Shown here piece after piece: positions 8,285 through 16,321 of a DNA stretch of 27,711 bases. Source of the stretch: a bacterium. GTDB taxonomy: Bacteria; UBA6262. How positions within the stretch are numbered: position 1 is the stretch's first letter; each line of letters starts with the position of its first letter. The notes below the pieces were generated by a model. That model was not told where the DNA came from and made no database searches. It was given only the letters and a program-made list of their open reading frames with translations. The position numbers and the translations under genes are program-made. The stretch spans positions 1-27,711 of the forward strand of contig JAQUQP010000004.1 of NCBI GenBank assembly GCA_028716025.1. The letters run 5' to 3'.

Positions 8285-9229
8285 TTAAAGACAGCTCCTT
8301 ACTCCTTTTTTCTGCAAGTACCAGCAAAAAAAGCAATGGTCTTTGGTTGGTTTTAATTTTTCCTTTGGATGATGCCGCACGTATATGTCCCTTAAAGCCA
8401 GCAAGCCCTGGCTGTAAACTGTCTTGGTAAATCGGTCTGAACGCGCTTTTTTGATCAGGTCGGAGACCCGGTGCCGATAGATATTTCCAATACTCATCTC
8501 CGGCAAGTCTGAGGCAAAACCGCAACAGGGTTTCACGTTGCCACTGGGATTGACATAGAGCACTTGTCCTGGCCCCTGGCAATAATCTTCTTCGAACCAA
8601 TTCTTGCTCCAAGGACTGGCTAGGCCCTTAGCCCGGTCAATAGGACATAGGTCTATTTTGGTAATCTTAGCGCTCAATCCTGGGAAATCTCCCCGCGGCA
8701 GAACTACCAGCCTATTCATATTGTTTATCCGGCCAGCCAGGTACCGTGCTAACTTCCTTACCTTATATATATATTTAACATAAACAAGAGAAACACCATT
8801 TACTCTCCCCGTCATTTTTACTGCAGTAATGATAAAATGGGCAAGTTTAGCAATAGGTACCTTATGGAAATCATCCACACTGACGCAAAATGTGCCATCA
8901 AATCCCACTGAAATAATTCGCCGCAAAGTCTGCTCCAGGTCTTTTTGGCTAGTATACCAACCGGCATTAGTAACGATCCGGTCAAACTTAAAATTAAGTT
9001 TTTTAGCACTCTTAGAAATCTGGCCTATGAATTCCGGATATAAGAAAGGTTCACCGCCGGTAAATCCTAATTCTTTTATCCCTATCTGCCGGCACTGTTT
9101 TAAAAACTTAAGGCCTTGGGAAACAGGCAGCCGGACATTGCTCTGGGGAACGCAACAATGAGCGCAATGAAGATTACATTGATACGTCGGGGCAAATAAG
9201 ACTTGTGTTGGATTAAATCGTTTATTCAT
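8285..9229 (-). CDS. Radical SAM protein with SPASM-like C-terminal cysteines
   Basis: A 314-residue protein. CNLHCAHC (Cys18, Cys22, Cys25) is the CxxxCxxC site for the 4Fe-4S cluster that cleaves S-adenosylmethionine, and FTGGEPFLYPEF is the following SAM-binding GGE motif. The C-terminal third has extra cysteines: one near 194, one near 217, the pair in GNVKPCCGFAS near 234, and CFFC plus a penultimate Cys at about 297-313. This resembles SPASM or twitch domains that bind auxiliary clusters in peptide- and enzyme-modifying radical SAM proteins. The substrate is unknown. It is followed four bases later by the YacP-like RNase. I saw no convincing small precursor peptide next to it. Confidence 0.85.
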   Translation of the reverse strand: MNKRFNPTQVLFAPTYQCNLHCAHCCVPQSNVRLPVSQGLKFLKQCRQIGIKELGFTGGEPFLYPEFIGQISKSAKKLNFKFDRIVTNAGWYTSQKDLEQTLRRIISVGFDGTFCVSVDDFHKVPIAKLAHFIITAVKMTGRVNGVSLVYVKYIYKVRKLARYLAGRINNMNRLVVLPRGDFPGLSAKITKIDLCPIDRAKGLASPWSKNWFEEDYCQGPGQVLYVNPSGNVKPCCGFASDLPEMSIGNIYRHRVSDLIKKARSDRFTKTVYSQGLLALRDIYVRHHPKEKLKPTKDHCFFCWYLQKKGVRSCL

Positions 9230-9232
9230 AGT

Positions 9233-9260
9233 TGTATTATACCACAGGAACTTTTATACA
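9233..9260 (+). promoter_or_regulatory. Possible divergent promoter for the exported-protein gene
   Basis: TTGTAT (9233-9238) and TATACA (9255-9260) are spaced by 16 bases on the plus strand, about 63 bases upstream of the ATG at 9324. It overlaps the minus-strand promoter of the radical SAM gene, so the two would compete. The match is only moderate. Confidence 0.3.
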
Positions 9261-9265
9261 AACAA
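9236..9265 (-). promoter_or_regulatory. Extended -10 promoter for the radical SAM-yacP operon, almost no leader
   Basis: On the minus strand, a perfect TATAAT (9236-9241) preceded by TGG (an extended -10) lies 18 bases from TTGTTT (9260-9265). Only six bases separate TATAAT from the ATG at 9229. The mRNA would therefore begin at or next to the start codon. No purine-rich ribosome binding site lies upstream of that ATG, consistent with a leaderless message. Confidence 0.6.
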
Positions 9266-9323
9266 GGTGTCTTAACAAATGAAAGAAACTAATTTTTGGG
9301 GCTTACCCCGCAAGGAGGATAAC

Positions 9324-10202
9324 ATGAAAGGAAGAAAGCTATTTCCGGCATTGCTCGCTTTTTCCATCTTGGCTACTTTTAGCCTCAGTCAGAACGTCTT
9401 GGCTGCCACCCAACCGTTTAATTTCAGGTGCCGCACCAAGGTCATCCGTGATGGAGCAGTAAGGTACGAAAACAGGCCTTATAATTATAGTTTCCTGGTG
9501 CAGGTAGTCAGCGATGATACTGGGTATAAGCAAGAATTATCCCTTAACCGGCGCCCTTTTGTTACGGCAGAACCTGGTGAAAGATATTCTATTGTCTTGC
9601 ATAATCCCTTGCCTGTCCAGGTAGCGGTAAACTTGACCATAGATGGAATTAATTCCATTAACGGGAAACCATGTAAACCTGCTGATGGGTCAAAATGGAT
9701 TATTGAACCCTACAGTTACATAACCATCCGGGGCTGGCAGGTCAATGGGCAGGATGCCAGGCGTTTCTTTTTCACCAATAAAGAAGATTCTTACGCGCAA
9801 TGGCGGTCAAATAGCTGGGGCCAAGACCTGTCCGTTAACTGCGGCGTGATAGGAGCAGCCTATTTTTGGGATAACCGGGAATTGGAACGCTATTATGAAC
9901 AAAACCCGATCTATGAATTTACCCGCCAGACACATCCATTCAATGAAATATTCGGCTGCAAAAAAGACGCTGGGCGCAGCCTGAACGCGCCGGCAGCAGC
10001 CGAGGATAGTTCCCGGAAAGAAAAAATGCAGGCCGGGACCGGTATGGGAGAACGCGAATCAAACCCGATACAGCAAGTTTATTTTAACTACAATACAGGG
10101 ATGTACAAACCACACCAGGCAGTTATTATTTATTACGATTTTGCCAAAGAGCCAACTCCGCCGCAACCTTTCCTGAGCATGAACTTTGCCCCGGAAATGT
10201 AA
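9324..10202 (+). CDS. Exported protein of unknown function with SYA and GVIG motifs
   Basis: A 292-residue protein. I chose the ATG at 9324 because AAGGAGG lies five bases upstream and a signal peptide follows (MKGRKLFPALLAFSILATFS, cleavage near VLA). An in-frame ATG at 9279 has no such support. The mature protein reads like a beta-rich domain: PGERYSIVLHNPLPVQVAVNL, then an IDGIN segment, then YSYITIRGWQ, then RRFFFTNKEDSYAQW and CGVIGAAYFW. I recall this order (a GE-RY start, 'DG', 'I-x-G-W', 'F-F-T…SYA', 'GVIG') from uncharacterised exported proteins of other bacteria, but I know no function. The last hundred residues are low-complexity and polar. It is the only plus-strand gene here and is divergent from the radical SAM-yacP pair. 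Confidence 0.8.
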   Translation: MKGRKLFPALLAFSILATFSLSQNVLAATQPFNFRCRTKVIRDGAVRYENRPYNYSFLVQVVSDDTGYKQELSLNRRPFVTAEPGERYSIVLHNPLPVQVAVNLTIDGINSINGKPCKPADGSKWIIEPYSYITIRGWQVNGQDARRFFFTNKEDSYAQWRSNSWGQDLSVNCGVIGAAYFWDNRELERYYEQNPIYEFTRQTHPFNEIFGCKKDAGRSLNAPAAAEDSSRKEKMQAGTGMGERESNPIQQVYFNYNTGMYKPHQAVIIYYDFAKEPTPPQPFLSMNFAPEM

Positions 10203-10206
10203 AACC

Positions 10207-10305
10207 CGCTGGATGCTTAAAGCTAAAAGCTGGAAGTTAAAACAAAAAACAGGACTTATTTAAGTCCTGTTTTTTCATTTAGCCTTCAGCATCTAGCATT
10301 CAGCG
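10207..10305. repeat. Imperfect long palindrome around the shared terminator
   Basis: The flanks of the terminator are themselves inverted copies: CGCTGGATGCTTAAAGCT (10207-10224) matches the reverse complement of 10288-10305 at 14 of 18 positions. Inside these flanks, AGCT/AGC-rich words recur. The whole gap is thus an imperfect palindrome of about 100 bp. It resembles dispersed intergenic hairpin elements, and the terminator may be part of the element. Confidence 0.5.
10244..10275. terminator. Bidirectional intrinsic terminator between convergent genes
   Basis: AAAAAACAGGACTT (10244-10257) and AAGTCCTGTTTTTT (10262-10275) form a 14-bp stem with a 4-base loop. Each strand ends in a run of six Ts. 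It lies between the plus-strand exported-protein gene and the minus-strand gene at 10308-10637, so it can end both transcripts. Confidence 0.9.
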
Positions 10306-10307
10306 CT

Positions 10308-10637
10308 CTATATTATATTTACCAGCTTGAACTCCCCTTCATACTCAAAAACAGTAATAAAAACAGAACCACTGCGACACTCTTCAGCCACACTCAGTTC
10401 AAACTCCCTTTTTATCTGCTTTAGATCACCTTCGTCTGCGTCCTCGCCAAAATTCACCCACATTTTATAAATATATTTATCCATATTCGGATCAGACAGC
10501 GCTTTCAAGGATAATACACTATCAAAGTTATTATACATCTGGTTGGATACCTGATTAAGCATATCCATGACTTTTTGCTTTATCTTATTCACATCGGCTT
10601 CCTTGACAATGAGCATATAATTTGTTTCCAGAGCCAT
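10308..10637 (-). CDS. Small protein of unknown function, 109 residues
   Basis: I do not recognise this protein. It has no signal peptide or membrane segment and is acidic and soluble-looking. A helical N-terminal half (ADVNKIKQKVMDMLNQVSNQ) is followed by KMWVNFGEDADEGDLKQIKR and a beta-like C-terminus (SVFITVFEYEGEFKLVNII). The start is supported by GAGG five bases upstream of the ATG. A near-consensus promoter lies just upstream (10674-10701) and a bidirectional terminator downstream, so it is probably a single-gene transcript. It follows tamB but need not be linked to it. Confidence 0.7.
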   Translation of the reverse strand: MALETNYMLIVKEADVNKIKQKVMDMLNQVSNQMYNNFDSVLSLKALSDPNMDKYIYKMWVNFGEDADEGDLKQIKREFELSVAEECRSGSVFITVFEYEGEFKLVNII

Positions 10638-10673
10638 AGATACCTCACACTTTAAATTCTAAACTTAACATAT

Positions 10674-10701
10674 ATTATATTATTATTTACCAGTTGGTCA
10701 A
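10674..10701 (-). promoter_or_regulatory. Strong sigma70-type promoter for the 109-residue protein
   Basis: On the minus strand, TTGACC (10696-10701) and a perfect TATAAT (10674-10679) are spaced by 16 bases. The predicted start is about 30 bases upstream of the ATG at 10637. The surrounding sequence is AT-rich. Confidence 0.7.
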
Positions 10702-10721
10702 GGAAAAAAGCAATAATAAAC

Positions 10722-13700
10722 CTAGTAATCAATAGTCCAAAACAAGTCCGCACCAGCGGCATTCTTTTGCGAAATCTCGCTTTCAATGTTCCAACGCCGA
10801 CTCAATTTGTATTCTAAACGTAATTTATCCTCAGCATCAGCGGAAAAACCAAAAGTATAAGACACAAAAAGCCGGCGCCCGATATATTTCCCGACCGAAA
10901 CACGCCAATTTTGGGTTTTTTCATCCCTTTTGATATCTAAAGTGTCGATCGTCAGCTTATCGCCCAGAATATCCCTTACCTTGAGAACAGTACTTCTCCC
11001 GATAAAACTAAATACCTGGCTTTCCACGGAAGAAGCTTCCTGAGTGGAAAGATTCTGTGATGATTTACCGAACAATAAATAAGACAAAATTTCTACGTCT
11101 TTTTGCGGTGGATCGCTGTGTAGCTGGATCAGAGGATTATTCAGGTCACCCCTGACCGTAGCAGTAATCATGATCTCACTCAATTCTTTATATTCTCCGT
11201 CAATATTAAGCAAAGGATTAAATCCGACAGTGCCGGGGAATTGCAATTCTCCATGGGTAATAACAAACCGGTTCCGTAGGAAATCATAATATCCTTGCTT
11301 AATTCTAATACTCCCCAGGTACGTCAGGGATCCCTTGGCCTGTTTCTGGATCCGCAAGTCGCCCACTAATTCGGCTTTAGAAGTATCCAGTTTATACCAG
11401 AGATTACCTTCACTATGAATTTTAAAATCCATAGCCAGGTGGTCATAGAATGAATACTTTTCCTGTTCCGCTTTTTTCTGAGCAGACAACTGGTCCAGCT
11501 CATCGGCATATACTATATCTGTTTGCGTTTCCCTTTTAGTATTCTTGATCTCAATGATCCCCTCTAAGGCTGCTACGTCAGCTTGCAAGATGTACTCTGT
11601 CCCCTGCTTCTTGAAACTACCATTGGCATCCACTGTGGCATTAAAGATGCCTGGATAAAAAACAGGAGCATTGGTGATTTTCAAAATCAAGTCAAAAGAT
11701 GATAATTGCAGTTTTTCCATTTCACCGGTACCGGCCAGAGAGAACTGTCCATTCTCAATTTCCGCCATAAGATATTCCAAATCCAATTTTTTATTATGAA
11801 CCCTGGCTTTAGTCTTAATAGCGATAAACGGTTTCGGCAAGTCCCGCAGTTTCAGGTCGCATTCAGTGGTATTCGCCAAGATATTAATATCAGGATTGCG
11901 CAAAGTACCCTTAACTTCAATAGCGCTGTTAAAATATCCCCGGGCGCTAGTTACAGCCGGGATCATTGTCTGCACTAAATCAAGAGGTAGTTTATCCAGC
12001 TTTACTTTCAGATCTATAGTGCTATCCCAGATATCAGGCCAAGGCTGGTCAAAATTCAGCGGATATTGCCATGACCCTTCTATGTCCAGGGCGGCTTTAG
12101 ACTGGCACGTGGCCAGCCCGCGTAATTCCCATTTTCCATTCTGGTAATCAAGCTCCATGGAATATTTCTCAAAACAAACAGGCCTAATTCCAAGATTTCC
12201 TATTTCTATCCGTGCTTTGATGACTGGTTGAGCGGCATTACCGGTAATAAAAACAAAGCTGTTCAGGTCACCGCCAATATTTTGCTCAGCGCTAAAAGAT
12301 TCATTGAAATAACCAAGCTGCAAATTTTCCAAGCTGGCTGAAAAATCAAACGCCCCTTTCCAGTCCAGTACCCCCTTGGCCCTGATCACCTGTCCACGAT
12401 TACCCATGATCAGATCATCAACCATAAAATACTTGCGGTCGGTCTGTACCTGGAAAACTTTCGCATTCGTCCAGACCTGGTCCAGGAATTGTATTTTTAG
12501 TAATTCAATGTTAGTTACCAGCCGTGTTTTCTGCACCCGGGTCGTTCCTTTTAGATCCAGGGACTGGTTAGGTTTTCCCGTGGCCGCCAGTTCATACTCA
12601 AATTGGTCGTCTTTAAATGAACCGGCGCAATTAAAAGTGGAAAGCAGATATCGTTCAAACTTTAATTTTTGGGCATTTAATTGCCAGGAAGCTTCAGGAT
12701 TATCAGCCAAACCTGATATTTTAGCCAGCAGGCTGATTTTTCCGGTTAACGGATACTCGGGGAAAATATTAGCGGCTAAGCTTAGGTCTTTTACCTCCAG
12801 GCGGCATTGTAGGTCGGCTATCCCTTTTTCCTCATAATACCCGTTGACTTCGGCATCGACCAGATCACTCACCAGATGGCCTTTGGTTATATTCCACTTA
12901 CGTTTTGTAAAATCAGCCTCTAATAATACCCTATCGATAGCTATTTTGGCTAGATTGCTTTTTGTTATGTCCACAGTTGCCGACCACTCTGATCTTGCCG
13001 GATCTTGCCATTTAAAATCTTTGGCCGTCAAGTCCAGGGACCCATTAAGATTACTGCCCAAGTACATAGACTTCAGAAAGGGTTTAAGATTAAACTGGTC
13101 AAACTGCAAAGACACACTGGCCGCGGCGATACCGCTGGCCAGGTCCGGCAGCTTAAACTCACACTGAAAAACAAAATGGCCAAAGTTCGTATTGAGTAGA
13201 TTGGTGGCAGCATTGACCGTCGCGCTGCTGACAGAAAGCATGAATTCTGAAGGATAGATTTGGTAGGGTCCGAAATATGAATCTTGGATAGCCAGGGTCA
13301 TCTGCATTTCAGGATCCCAGGATTTATTACCCCTTCCCATCCCCTGGATACTGGCATTAAAATCAGTGTCCCCATAATCAGGCATCCCGAATTCAGCCAG
13401 ATCTAAGTGATTTAATTCACCATTAAAAGTAAAACTATGATCTCTTGTTCCAGCCAGGTCAACGATACCCCTGCCAGAAAACCTGGCCTGGCCGGACCTT
13501 ACCTGCAGTATCCAGCGCAACATAGACAGGTCACCGCTGGCAACAAGATCAAAAATCATGGGTTTATCTAAAACCGCAGACTGTTTTTTCAATACCGGGA
13601 CATCGCTGACATAGAACCGGTCAGATTTACACTTCAGGTAGATCTTCGGTAAGCTGAAATCTTTGATCATGCCATCCACGTAGACGCTGGATCTGGGCAG

Positions 13701-14345
13701 TTTGATATTGAATCCCGAAATACGCAAGTCATATGGCGTATAAACGATTTCCCCGCTAGACCTGATAACGCTCAGGGCCGGTACTTCACTAATAAAACCG
13801 AACTGGGCAATATTTAGCTTCATCGAAGAATTAAGAAAATCGTAATACATCGCGGCGCTGATATTGACATTTTTATAGGACAGAGCTTCTTGCCCAGTAA
13901 GGTTATATTCCACTTCCGCCGCGCCAAGGTTGATCTTCTTGATCTCAATGTACTTGATCCAGGGATCCTCGCGGACAGGATCCGCTCCTGTTTTAAGTCC
14001 TTTATCCGCGGGTACGGGATAGATCTTTATTTTCGTCCCATCCGCTTCCAGTTCATCAATAATAATATTTCCCCAGAGTAGTAAATTAGGATGGTACTTT
14101 ATGCTTATTTTCCGGGCTGTTAATTTCACTCGGTTCATTTTAAATTCTATATTTTCCAATATGAGATGCGAGGAAAAACTGCCCCGTACTGCGCCGATCT
14201 TGATCACGCTGGAGGTATCGGCTGTGATCTTGCGCAAAACATAGTTTTTGATCGCCTGCTGGGTAAGCGGGGTAATCAGCAACAAATATCCCAGGATTAT
14301 GACGACTATGATCCCTATTAATAATCTTTTAACCAGCTTCCACAT
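10722..14345 (-). CDS. tamB: TamB-like translocation/assembly module protein (AsmA/DUF490 family)
   Basis: A 1207-residue protein anchored by one N-terminal membrane helix (about residues 7-27, LLIGIIVVIILGYLLL). A long repetitive beta-rich body follows, with many short strands of the form 'xLxLxGxx' as in the AsmA/TamB/VPS13-like bridge proteins. The C-terminal region has the TamB hallmarks: GELQFPGTVGFNPLLNIDG, then DPPQKDVEILSYLLFGKS, then SVGKYIGRRLFVSYTFGFS and the final barrel-like strands. TamB spans the periplasm and works with TamA in inserting certain outer-membrane proteins and in lipid transport. The ATG has a GGGAG site eight bases upstream. It directly follows the TamA/Omp85-like gene in the same direction, as in the classic tamAB pair. 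Length is close to the proteobacterial family (about 1250). Confidence 0.9.
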   Translation of the reverse strand: MWKLVKRLLIGIIVVIILGYLLLITPLTQQAIKNYVLRKITADTSSVIKIGAVRGSFSSHLILENIEFKMNRVKLTARKISIKYHPNLLLWGNIIIDELEADGTKIKIYPVPADKGLKTGADPVREDPWIKYIEIKKINLGAAEVEYNLTGQEALSYKNVNISAAMYYDFLNSSMKLNIAQFGFISEVPALSVIRSSGEIVYTPYDLRISGFNIKLPRSSVYVDGMIKDFSLPKIYLKCKSDRFYVSDVPVLKKQSAVLDKPMIFDLVASGDLSMLRWILQVRSGQARFSGRGIVDLAGTRDHSFTFNGELNHLDLAEFGMPDYGDTDFNASIQGMGRGNKSWDPEMQMTLAIQDSYFGPYQIYPSEFMLSVSSATVNAATNLLNTNFGHFVFQCEFKLPDLASGIAAASVSLQFDQFNLKPFLKSMYLGSNLNGSLDLTAKDFKWQDPARSEWSATVDITKSNLAKIAIDRVLLEADFTKRKWNITKGHLVSDLVDAEVNGYYEEKGIADLQCRLEVKDLSLAANIFPEYPLTGKISLLAKISGLADNPEASWQLNAQKLKFERYLLSTFNCAGSFKDDQFEYELAATGKPNQSLDLKGTTRVQKTRLVTNIELLKIQFLDQVWTNAKVFQVQTDRKYFMVDDLIMGNRGQVIRAKGVLDWKGAFDFSASLENLQLGYFNESFSAEQNIGGDLNSFVFITGNAAQPVIKARIEIGNLGIRPVCFEKYSMELDYQNGKWELRGLATCQSKAALDIEGSWQYPLNFDQPWPDIWDSTIDLKVKLDKLPLDLVQTMIPAVTSARGYFNSAIEVKGTLRNPDINILANTTECDLKLRDLPKPFIAIKTKARVHNKKLDLEYLMAEIENGQFSLAGTGEMEKLQLSSFDLILKITNAPVFYPGIFNATVDANGSFKKQGTEYILQADVAALEGIIEIKNTKRETQTDIVYADELDQLSAQKKAEQEKYSFYDHLAMDFKIHSEGNLWYKLDTSKAELVGDLRIQKQAKGSLTYLGSIRIKQGYYDFLRNRFVITHGELQFPGTVGFNPLLNIDGEYKELSEIMITATVRGDLNNPLIQLHSDPPQKDVEILSYLLFGKSSQNLSTQEASSVESQVFSFIGRSTVLKVRDILGDKLTIDTLDIKRDEKTQNWRVSVGKYIGRRLFVSYTFGFSADAEDKLRLEYKLSRRWNIESEISQKNAAGADLFWTIDY

Positions 14346-14359
14346 ACCTGTGTCTCCCT

Positions 14360-14405
14360 ACCCGCCTAAAAGCGTCGGCGGGTGAATTCAGCTTTAGCTG
14401 AATTC
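14360..14405. repeat. Two tandem hairpins between tamA and tamB
   Basis: ACCCGCC (14360-14366) and GGCGGGT (14377-14383) form a 7-bp stem with a 10-base loop. GAATTCAGCT (14384-14393) and AGCTGAATTC (14396-14405) form a perfect 10-bp stem with a TT loop, and its right arm overlaps the tamA stop codon. No T-run follows, so these look like mRNA processing or stability hairpins or inserted palindromic repeats rather than a terminator. I recall a CCCGCC…GGCGGG hairpin with a similar loop recurring between genes in candidate-phylum genomes (recollection, unverified). Confidence 0.6.
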
Positions 14406-16224
14406 AAAATGCCTGTCCTATGCTTACATATATTTTATACCGTTCGGTGCCCTGAAAAGGTTTTAACTTATATCCGTAATCCACCCTGACCGGGCCGATG
14501 ACAGTATTATACCGTAATCCTATGCCAGCGGTTGTTGATAGCCCCGGTAGACTGTAATAGCGGGTTGGCGAGAATACTTCGCCATAATCATAAAATAGCA
14601 CACCGCCAAAATCGCGATAAAATGGGAACCGTACTTCTATATTTCCTTCCCATAATGAATTGCCCCCGATCGGATTGTCTTGTTCATCCCTGGGACCAAG
14701 AGCCCGGTTACTATATCCGCGGACACTGTAACTACCACCGGAAAAAAACCGTTTAAAAACCGGTATACTGGGAGTATCCAGTATCGGTCGGGCATAACCG
14801 AACTGGTTACGCCAGGCTAAAACAACATACCGGCCTAAGGGCTGGAAATATTTATATTCCCAGGACCCACGCAAATAACTTACGCTTGAACCAATGTATT
14901 TTGGTGTAAATTCCCAGGTAAAATAATTGATCTGGCCGGATTTCGGATTAAATAAGTCTTCAGTAGTCTTATGCTGGAATCCCACTTCCAGGAAACTTAA
15001 GACGTATTTATGGGCGAATCCGGCATTTTCGTCAAAGACTAGGTCAGGACTTAATAGAAATAAAAGGTCTCGTTCAACCTGGTAACCCAAGAAAGTATTC
15101 AGGGTAGGCGTCAGGCTCCTGGTAATACGAGCCCGTCCATTAACTTTCTCACGGCGGTAGTAATCATAGAAATCTTTTTCATAACCAATACCAGCAATCA
15201 GGTTGGTATAACGGTCGCCAAAATACGGCTGGGTATAATTACTATCAAGAATATGCTGCAACTGGGCTAATTTCCCATTTATTTCCAGATTACCGCCCAA
15301 TCTTCCGAAATTATACAATTTCCAGAAAGCTTGGATCCTGGCTTTATCCTCCGGCCCGTAGCCCGGACCGATCTTTAAGCTATAAAAAGGCCGTTCCTCA
15401 ACCTGCAATTTAATATCCAGAACCGTTGGATCCTGTGGATTTGCCGCTGGTTCTAATATCACTGACTTAAAAAAACCTAAGTCAAAGATACGCTGCTGGC
15501 TGAGATATAGTTTATTGGCGCTAAAGATATCATTCCCTTTGAATACCAATTCTCTGGTAATGATCCCTTCCCTGACCTTTTTTGTACCGGAAACTATGAT
15601 CCGGCCAAATTTTTGTAGGGGTCCAGTCTCCAGGGTATACTCAACTTTAGCCTGGACTGTTTCCCGATCCATAATAACCCGCCCACTGACCTGGGCTTCA
15701 TAGTAACCATGATCAGCGAGGATAGAGAGAATATTCTTTTTTGATTCTTTGTATTTCTGGTATGAAAAGATCCCATTCTCATGTATGGTGAGACTGTTAT
15801 AAAGCATCTTTTTCAAGTCGCTATTAAGGTGAGCATCATTGAATATATCGATCTTGTTGATCCGGTAATAATATCCCTCTTGTATCTGAATAATAATGTC
15901 CAGCCTTTTTTTAGGCAGGATAATAAATTCCGGAACGACCCGGGTATCATATAAACCATTGTCCTGGTACAAATTGATAATATTATCAATATCTTGTTCC
16001 ATTATATCGGCATCAAAATAGGACGGTTTTGACCAGGGCCACCAGGCGCTAACCTTGGTCTTCATTTGGACCGCTATTTCATAAGGCAGGAACTTGGTCA
16101 GGCCTTTTATTTCAATCTTATGGACAAGCAAATCCTTTTCGAGCGGAGCTTCAGTTAAGGTTTCCGCCCGGAGAGGGATTGACAGAATGAGTATAATAAT
16201 TAGTAAGAATAGTTTTTTCATCAT
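14404..16224 (-). CDS. tamA: Omp85-family outer-membrane protein, TamA/BamA-like
   Basis: A 606-residue outer-membrane protein with a signal peptide (MMKKLFLLIIILILSIPLRA, cleavage near residue 20). Three POTRA-like units follow: about residues 28-115 (VHKIEIKGL…), 116-195 (RINKIDIF…) and 196-270 (FGRIIVSGTKKVREGIITRE). The 16-strand barrel occupies the rest and contains FSGGSYSVRGYSNRALGPRD, the family's loop-6 VRG(F/Y) motif. Three POTRA units and a TamB gene directly downstream favour TamA over BamA, which usually has five. It would insert proteins into, or export material to, the outer membrane with TamB. No clear Shine-Dalgarno sequence precedes either of the two tandem ATGs (16224, 16221), which is unusual here. 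Confidence 0.85.
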   Translation of the reverse strand: MMKKLFLLIIILILSIPLRAETLTEAPLEKDLLVHKIEIKGLTKFLPYEIAVQMKTKVSAWWPWSKPSYFDADIMEQDIDNIINLYQDNGLYDTRVVPEFIILPKKRLDIIIQIQEGYYYRINKIDIFNDAHLNSDLKKMLYNSLTIHENGIFSYQKYKESKKNILSILADHGYYEAQVSGRVIMDRETVQAKVEYTLETGPLQKFGRIIVSGTKKVREGIITRELVFKGNDIFSANKLYLSQQRIFDLGFFKSVILEPAANPQDPTVLDIKLQVEERPFYSLKIGPGYGPEDKARIQAFWKLYNFGRLGGNLEINGKLAQLQHILDSNYTQPYFGDRYTNLIAGIGYEKDFYDYYRREKVNGRARITRSLTPTLNTFLGYQVERDLLFLLSPDLVFDENAGFAHKYVLSFLEVGFQHKTTEDLFNPKSGQINYFTWEFTPKYIGSSVSYLRGSWEYKYFQPLGRYVVLAWRNQFGYARPILDTPSIPVFKRFFSGGSYSVRGYSNRALGPRDEQDNPIGGNSLWEGNIEVRFPFYRDFGGVLFYDYGEVFSPTRYYSLPGLSTTAGIGLRYNTVIGPVRVDYGYKLKPFQGTERYKIYVSIGQAF

Positions 16225-16251
16225 TTATTGTTCGCTTAATTCACAGAATAA

Positions 16252-16286
16252 TAAGGGGTGGTTGTAAAATCAACAACCACCCCTTA
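16252..16286 (-). terminator. Strong GC-rich hairpin between ppdK and tamA
   Basis: A 14-bp perfect stem (16252-16265 with 16273-16286, arms AAGGGGTGGTTGT/ACAACCACCCCTT plus one pair, 7-base loop) lies 35 bases past the ppdK stop and 28 bases before the tamA ATG. The minus-strand sequence after it is only weakly T-rich (TTATTCTG). It may end the ppdK transcript or block exonucleases. A weak promoter for tamA (TTGATT, 17 bases, TATTCT) overlaps it. Confidence 0.6.
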
Positions 16287-16321
16287 GGTTTAATATAAGC
16301 TTAAAAACATAGATCGTCCTC

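Noticed and set aside
8277..8612. 111-codon minus-strand open frame overlapping the radical SAM gene
   Set aside because: It is in another frame of the cysteine-rich C-terminus of the radical SAM gene, whose motifs are clear; the shadow frame has none.
8285..10202. RiPP system with the radical SAM protein as maturase
   Set aside because: No short precursor-like gene with a leader or Cys-rich core was seen nearby, and the divergent exported protein is large and lacks a core peptide pattern.
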